This document shows, piece by piece, positions 7,044 to 10,723 of a stretch of 10,723 nt of DNA. The position numbers and the translations under genes are program-made. Location: the NCBI GenBank assembly GCA_900128585.1, contig LT642792.1, positions 1-10,723 of the forward strand. The letters run 5' to 3'. Position 1 is the first letter of the stretch. Every line of letters begins with the position of its first letter. A model generated the notes under the pieces. It was not told the DNA's origin, did no database searches, and saw nothing but the letters and a program-made list of their open reading frames with translations. Source of the stretch: Stramenopiles sp. TOSAG23-3. Lineage: Eukaryota; Sar.

Positions 7044-7059
7044 GTTGGAGCTTTCCAAC
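7044..7059 (-). terminator. Perfect hairpin in the transhydrogenase 3' UTR
   Basis: A 6-bp perfect stem (GTTGGA with TCCAAC) encloses a 4-base loop, starting 53 bases after the TAA stop on the minus strand. It could help 3' end processing or mRNA stability. Eukaryotic 3' ends do not need such a hairpin, so the role is uncertain; it could equally be the 3' stem of a plus-strand structured RNA. Confidence 0.3.
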
Positions 7060-7112
7060 AACAGACGACGCCGAGGCCTCACACAGGGCCCTGGCACAAT
7101 AACGTGAAAGTT

Positions 7113-10100
7113 TTACATTTGTTCTGCCAGCAAAACGTTCATTTCATCAAGACTCTTCTTTGCGTCGCCAAGCCACATATCAGTATTGTCTTTGTAGAAC
7201 ACTGGGTTATCAACACCAGCATATCCAGATGCCATACTTCGCTTCATGAAGAGCACCTGTTCGGCATTCCATACTTGAATAACGGGCATACCACCAATGG
7301 CACAATTGGGATCATCCTCGGCCAAGCAATTAACGGTATCGTTGGCACCAACGACAAGGGCGACTTGGGTATCCGCCATTTCTTCGTTAACCTCTTCCAT
7401 TTCATACACAATATCGTATGGAACACCGGCTTCGGCAAGAAGAACATTCAATTGCCCGGGCATACGGCCAGCAACTGGGTGAACACCAAAGGTGACATCT
7501 TTCCCCATCTTCTTCAATTTGGTGGCAATCTCTGCTACCGCATTCTGGGCTTGCGCGACCGCCAACCCGTACCCTGGAGTGATCATAACTTTCTGAGCAT
7601 CAAGCATGGCTTGGGTCGCCTGGGCACTGTCGACTTCGGTGTGGACGAGGCCTTCCGCGGTTTGGACCGCTCCAGCTTCGGTACCGAATCCACCCATGAT
7701 GACACCGGTCAAATCACGGTTCATACCATCACACATGATCTTGGTCAAGAAAGCACCGGAGGAACCAATCAAAGCACCAACAATGGTCAAGACTGGTTGG
7801 TCAAGAATGAAACCTTCTGCGCAAAGAGCCCAGCCAGAGTATGAGTTCAACAAAGTGACGACAACGGGCATATCTGCACCACCAATACTGGCGGTCATGT
7901 GAAAGCCCAAGGCACCACTACTCAATACACCGTACCCAAGGGCGGTGCCAGCAACCGTAGGAGACGACGAGCCCATGAACGCGAGCATCGAAAGAGCAGT
8001 GGTACTGCCCAAGCCCATGTTGATGTAATCTCTGCCCGCCAACTGAAGCGGTTTCGTGTCCATAACCTCTGCAAGTTTCCCGCATGCAATGACTGAACCG
8101 GTGAATGTGATACTCCCCATCCAGGCGCCCAAATAAATGGCAGCACTGTGGAAGCCATCCATGTGGCTCATGTCATGCACGAGGAAGTCTCCCACGGCAG
8201 TGCTAGCCGCAGCAATACCTACTAGGCAATGGAACCCAGCAACGGCTTGCGGCAAAGACGTTGGCTCAATGCGAGCAGCGAGTTGATGCCCGACTGCCCC
8301 CCCAAGAAGCGAAAAGAGGCCAAGTTGGGCCCACACAGCCTTCGATTCAGGGGCCATGGTGCCCATGGCCGCCAAAATACCGAGACCAACACCCCCCATA
8401 CCAACGGAGACGCCGGCACGTGCGGTTTTTTGGTCGCTGAGGCATGCGATTCCCCCAATGCAGCCTAGACCAGAAATCAGCGCAACAGTGGGAGTCAAAC
8501 TCGCTGATGCGGCGCCGGTTGCACTGGCTAGTACGTAGCCTCCACCAATGACGCCAAACGGAGCCATGTAGTAGTGCCAGTACTCAGGTGGATCGTCTGG
8601 GCGACGAAACAAGTCGAGCATTTTCTGAGTGACCATAAAACCACCGGTCAAGTTCACTGCGGACAGAGTGACTGCGGTAGTAGCCAAGACCTGGGCACTG
8701 TTGTGTGGCATAACACCACCGCCAAGCTGCAGCATACCCCCAATCATTGTCATCCCACTGATGGCATTGGTGACACTCATCAAGGGAGAGTGCAAAGCGT
8801 GCGTTACGCCTTGGACCGCACCACTCCCAACCCAAACGGACAAGGCCAGGGTCGAAAGCATCGGTGCGTTTGGCACTCCAGCGCCCATAAGGGTAGCGGC
8901 ACTACCAAGCACAGTCATATTTTTGGCGCTTGACATCATTTCCTTTTGTGGGTCGACTTCTTCCACAACAACTTCCACAGCGGCGGCAGTCTCGGTGACT
9001 TCGGGTGGTGGTGGAACGTATTCGTCCAGCTTCTTGCCCTTGTGGACAACGCACATGCTGCGGACCGCCTCGTCATTCTCCAAATCAACGACGTACTCGC
9101 CTTCTCTCTCCATGCTCAGCAGGAACTTTGTGACGTTGTTACCGAACAAAGTACTCGACGTGGTTGACATGCGACTGGGCATGTTCGTGTATCCAACTGC
9201 AGTGACACCGTTGACGTCGACGATTTTGTCCTTCTCTGTAATATCGCAGTTTCCACCGTTCTCGGCAGCGAGATCGATGATAACACTCCCTGGGGCCATT
9301 GCGTCGGTGTGGTGCTTCTTGATCAGCACCGGTGCTGGCCGCCCTGGGATCAGCGCGGTCGTAATGATAACGTTGGTCCTTTCCATTTCTTTCAAAAGCA
9401 TTTTGTCTGCGGCGTCGAACCACTCTTTCGACATTTCCTTCGCATACCCTCCGGCGCCAGAGCCGTCTTCTTCGAACTCAACCTTTAAAAATTGAGCGCC
9501 CATACTTTCGACTTGCTCTGCCGCAGCGGCACGCACGTCGAAGGCTGTCACAATTGCACCCAAGTTCTTTGCGGATTGGATCGCGGCTAGACCGGCAACA
9601 CCAGCGCCTACAACCATCACGCGGGTGGGTGGAATTTTTCCGGCGGCAGTCATTTGACCGGCGAAGGGGCGCTGCATGAAATGCCCGGCCTCGATGACAG
9701 CACGATACCCTGCCATGTTGGCCTGAGAACTGATAACGTCAAAAGTTTGCCCACGGCTCAGCGTGCGCAGAAGCATGGTCAGGTCGAAGCAAGTGGCGCC
9801 CTGTTGGGCGAGCTGATCTCGCAGCTCAGGATTGATGCGAGTGCCCAAACTGTTGATCAACGTGCGGTTCTCCAACTTTTTCAACATGTCCGGGGTTGGC
9901 TCTCTCAACTTAAGCACCATGTCTTGTTTCCAGACCTCGTCGCCAGATACAATGGAGGCGCCTGCGTTTTCGTACAGCGCATCGGAAAATCCACTCTTGC
10001 TTCCTGCTCCTTTCTCCACCGAAACGACAGCGCCTTTCTTAATCAGCTGCTCTACGTTCGTCGGAGTTATTACAACGCGAGCTTCCCCCTGGTCGACTTC

Positions 10101-10214
10101 CTTGCAAACACCCACCCGCAAGTTGTTCAAATTCCTTGATTGTTGCAAGTGTTGACCCTGCCGTCTGAGAAGTGCCTTCGGGAGCGCGTTGGTCTTGGAA
10201 AAACTGCGCAACAT
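7113..10214 (-). CDS. NNT: Proton-translocating NAD(P)+ transhydrogenase, fused alpha-beta form, mitochondrial
   Basis: This 1033-residue protein couples hydride transfer from NADH to NADP+ with proton movement across the inner mitochondrial membrane. The ATG at 10212-10214 (AAA at -3 to -1) is preceded by an in-frame TAA at 10239-10241. Residues 1-31 have Arg/Lys and no acidic residue, typical of a mitochondrial presequence. Domain I (about 32-390) binds NAD(H): an RQD-type loop near R154, Q156 and D159; the Rossmann motif GAGVAGL (203-209); and the mobile-loop GGYAKEM (255-261). A Pro/Glu/Val-rich linker (397-425) leads to membrane domain II (about 430-827), with roughly 14 segments and the conserved proton-path residues His662, Asp781 and Asn790. 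Domain III (about 850-1033) binds NADP(H): ITPGYG (878-883), GVHPVAGRMPGQ (910-921), GANDTVN (956-962), KRSMASGYAG (991-1000) and LGDAKK (1015-1020). The order I-II-III is as in the animal enzyme, not the circularly permuted protist form. All parts appear intact. Confidence 0.97.
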   Translation of the reverse strand: MLRSFSKTNALPKALLRRQGQHLQQSRNLNNLRVGVCKEVDQGEARVVITPTNVEQLIKKGAVVSVEKGAGSKSGFSDALYENAGASIVSGDEVWKQDMVLKLREPTPDMLKKLENRTLINSLGTRINPELRDQLAQQGATCFDLTMLLRTLSRGQTFDVISSQANMAGYRAVIEAGHFMQRPFAGQMTAAGKIPPTRVMVVGAGVAGLAAIQSAKNLGAIVTAFDVRAAAAEQVESMGAQFLKVEFEEDGSGAGGYAKEMSKEWFDAADKMLLKEMERTNVIITTALIPGRPAPVLIKKHHTDAMAPGSVIIDLAAENGGNCDITEKDKIVDVNGVTAVGYTNMPSRMSTTSSTLFGNNVTKFLLSMEREGEYVVDLENDEAVRSMCVVHKGKKLDEYVPPPPEVTETAAAVEVVVEEVDPQKEMMSSAKNMTVLGSAATLMGAGVPNAPMLSTLALSVWVGSGAVQGVTHALHSPLMSVTNAISGMTMIGGMLQLGGGVMPHNSAQVLATTAVTLSAVNLTGGFMVTQKMLDLFRRPDDPPEYWHYYMAPFGVIGGGYVLASATGAASASLTPTVALISGLGCIGGIACLSDQKTARAGVSVGMGGVGLGILAAMGTMAPESKAVWAQLGLFSLLGGAVGHQLAARIEPTSLPQAVAGFHCLVGIAAASTAVGDFLVHDMSHMDGFHSAAIYLGAWMGSITFTGSVIACGKLAEVMDTKPLQLAGRDYINMGLGSTTALSMLAFMGSSSPTVAGTALGYGVLSSGALGFHMTASIGGADMPVVVTLLNSYSGWALCAEGFILDQPVLTIVGALIGSSGAFLTKIMCDGMNRDLTGVIMGGFGTEAGAVQTAEGLVHTEVDSAQATQAMLDAQKVMITPGYGLAVAQAQNAVAEIATKLKKMGKDVTFGVHPVAGRMPGQLNVLLAEAGVPYDIVYEMEEVNEEMADTQVALVVGANDTVNCLAEDDPNCAIGGMPVIQVWNAEQVLFMKRSMASGYAGVDNPVFYKDNTDMWLGDAKKSLDEMNVLLAEQM

Positions 10215-10723
10215 TTTTGTTCCTCTTTCTTTTGTTGTTTAAAGTTAAAAACTACGTACGTAACACTAACTTTTTCAATTGTGTAGAGTTTTCTGGTGTT
10301 GTTATTCGCACACAAGAGACTATCAATTGAATTTACCGTTACCTACGTACGGAACGAAAGGCATTGCTAATGAACTAAAAGATCCCAAGATCGCCTTCCT
10401 TTCATTCTTCACTCCTTGTTACCTCCCCCAACAACAAACAACCGGCGGACGAATATCTTAAAAAACATGAAGCTTCTCCTATTCTCTTAACTAATTTCCC
10501 CACTGTGTTCTGCTTATTTGAGAAAATAAAAGATCCAAAAAAAGCAGCCAACTAATAAAATACTCAAACAAAAACAAAATTATGTTGTTCATTTGGAGAA
10601 TATTAAAATTATATACAATTTGTTATACTGTACTTTATATATAATTCTTTTTTATATTACTATATTATGTATAAAACAGAATTAATTTGGATAATTGGTT
10701 TTGAATAAGATTGTATCATTTTT
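10215..10723. other. 5' flank of the transhydrogenase gene
   Basis: These 509 bp upstream of the minus-strand ATG should contain the promoter and 5' UTR. The proximal part (10215-10460) has mixed composition and holds two CTACGTACG copies. The distal part (about 10460-10723) is very AT-rich, and nothing further was recognised in it. A 60-codon plus-strand frame at 10279-10461 has no recognisable domain and is not called. Confidence 0.7.
10252..10351. promoter_or_regulatory. Paired CTACGTACG elements upstream of the transhydrogenase
   Basis: The 9-mer CTACGTACG occurs at 10252-10260 and again at 10343-10351, about 38 and 129 bases upstream of the ATG. Each copy contains the palindrome CGTACG, with the overlapping TACGTA also palindromic. 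Closely spaced palindromes in an AT-rich promoter are a candidate transcription-factor site; no specific factor is claimed. Confidence 0.25.

Larger units (their letters stand above)
6145..7112. other. Intergenic region between the two minus-strand genes
   Basis: This stretch of 968 bp is strongly AT-rich and has no credible coding frame. It must hold the 3' UTR of the transhydrogenase gene (right side) and the promoter and 5' UTR of the large gene (left side). It contains microsatellites (6386-6507), two copies of a GGCTGTTATTTAA element (6804-6816 and 6859-6871), an 11-bp inverted repeat (6578-6588 with 6671-6681), an isolated G-rich patch (6324-6331, GGGGGTGG), a TATA-like box, a donor-like site (6953-6958) and a GC-rich patch close to the transhydrogenase stop (7064-7100). 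Confidence 0.8.

Noticed and set aside
7104-7844. 246-codon open frame on the plus strand
   Set aside because: It is antisense to the conserved NADP-binding domain and the last membrane segments of the transhydrogenase. No family is recognisable.
8629-9495. 288-codon open frame on the plus strand
   Set aside because: It lies wholly antisense to the well-supported transhydrogenase. The translation has no recognisable domain, and such shadows arise from the codon bias of the real gene.
10279-10461. 60-codon plus-strand frame in the 5' flank
   Set aside because: It is short, with no domain and no supporting context; probably chance.
1-10723. Mobile elements, CRISPR arrays, rRNA, and viral or toxin genes
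   Set aside because: No transposase, reverse transcriptase, regular spacer array, rRNA motif or viral protein signature was seen on either strand.

Overview
The window holds two long, intronless-looking protein genes, both on the minus strand, separated by about 1 kb of AT-rich DNA. It looks like nuclear DNA of a unicellular eukaryote. The genes lie far apart, the flanks are very AT-rich with microsatellites, the starts have eukaryotic-type contexts (purine at -3) and no Shine-Dalgarno sequence, one product carries a mitochondrial-type presequence, and the other is a large mosaic with EF-hand-like, PhoD-like, coiled-coil and WW segments. The style would suit a stramenopile or another alga or protist, but that is inference; nothing here fixes the species.

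Layout from left to right. Positions 1-186 are the 3' flank of the first gene. Positions 187-6144 (minus) encode a 1985-residue protein: a divergent EF-hand-like N-terminus, two tandem PhoD-like phosphatase modules each preceded by a beta-sandwich-like segment, a long helical and coiled-coil region, and a C-terminal WW domain. Both PhoD-like modules keep the scaffold of the family but have lost essentially every recognisable metal-binding residue, so the protein is best read as a tandem pseudophosphatase, probably a scaffold or regulator. Positions 6145-7112 are non-coding. They must contain the 3' end of the second gene's transcript and the promoter and 5' UTR of the first, and also hold microsatellites, a repeated GGCTGTTATTT element and a strong splice-donor-like site. 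Positions 7113-10214 (minus) encode a complete 1033-residue fused proton-translocating NAD(P)+ transhydrogenase with an apparent mitochondrial presequence. Positions 10215-10723 are its 5' flank.

The two genes show no obvious functional link. The transhydrogenase is a well-known inner-membrane enzyme coupling NADH/NADP+ hydride transfer to the proton gradient. The large protein is the unusual item: duplicated, catalytically degenerate PhoD-like modules joined to a calcium-binding-like domain and a WW domain, with a possible WW ligand (PPMY) inside its own first module. No mobile element, CRISPR array, rRNA or tRNA was recognised.
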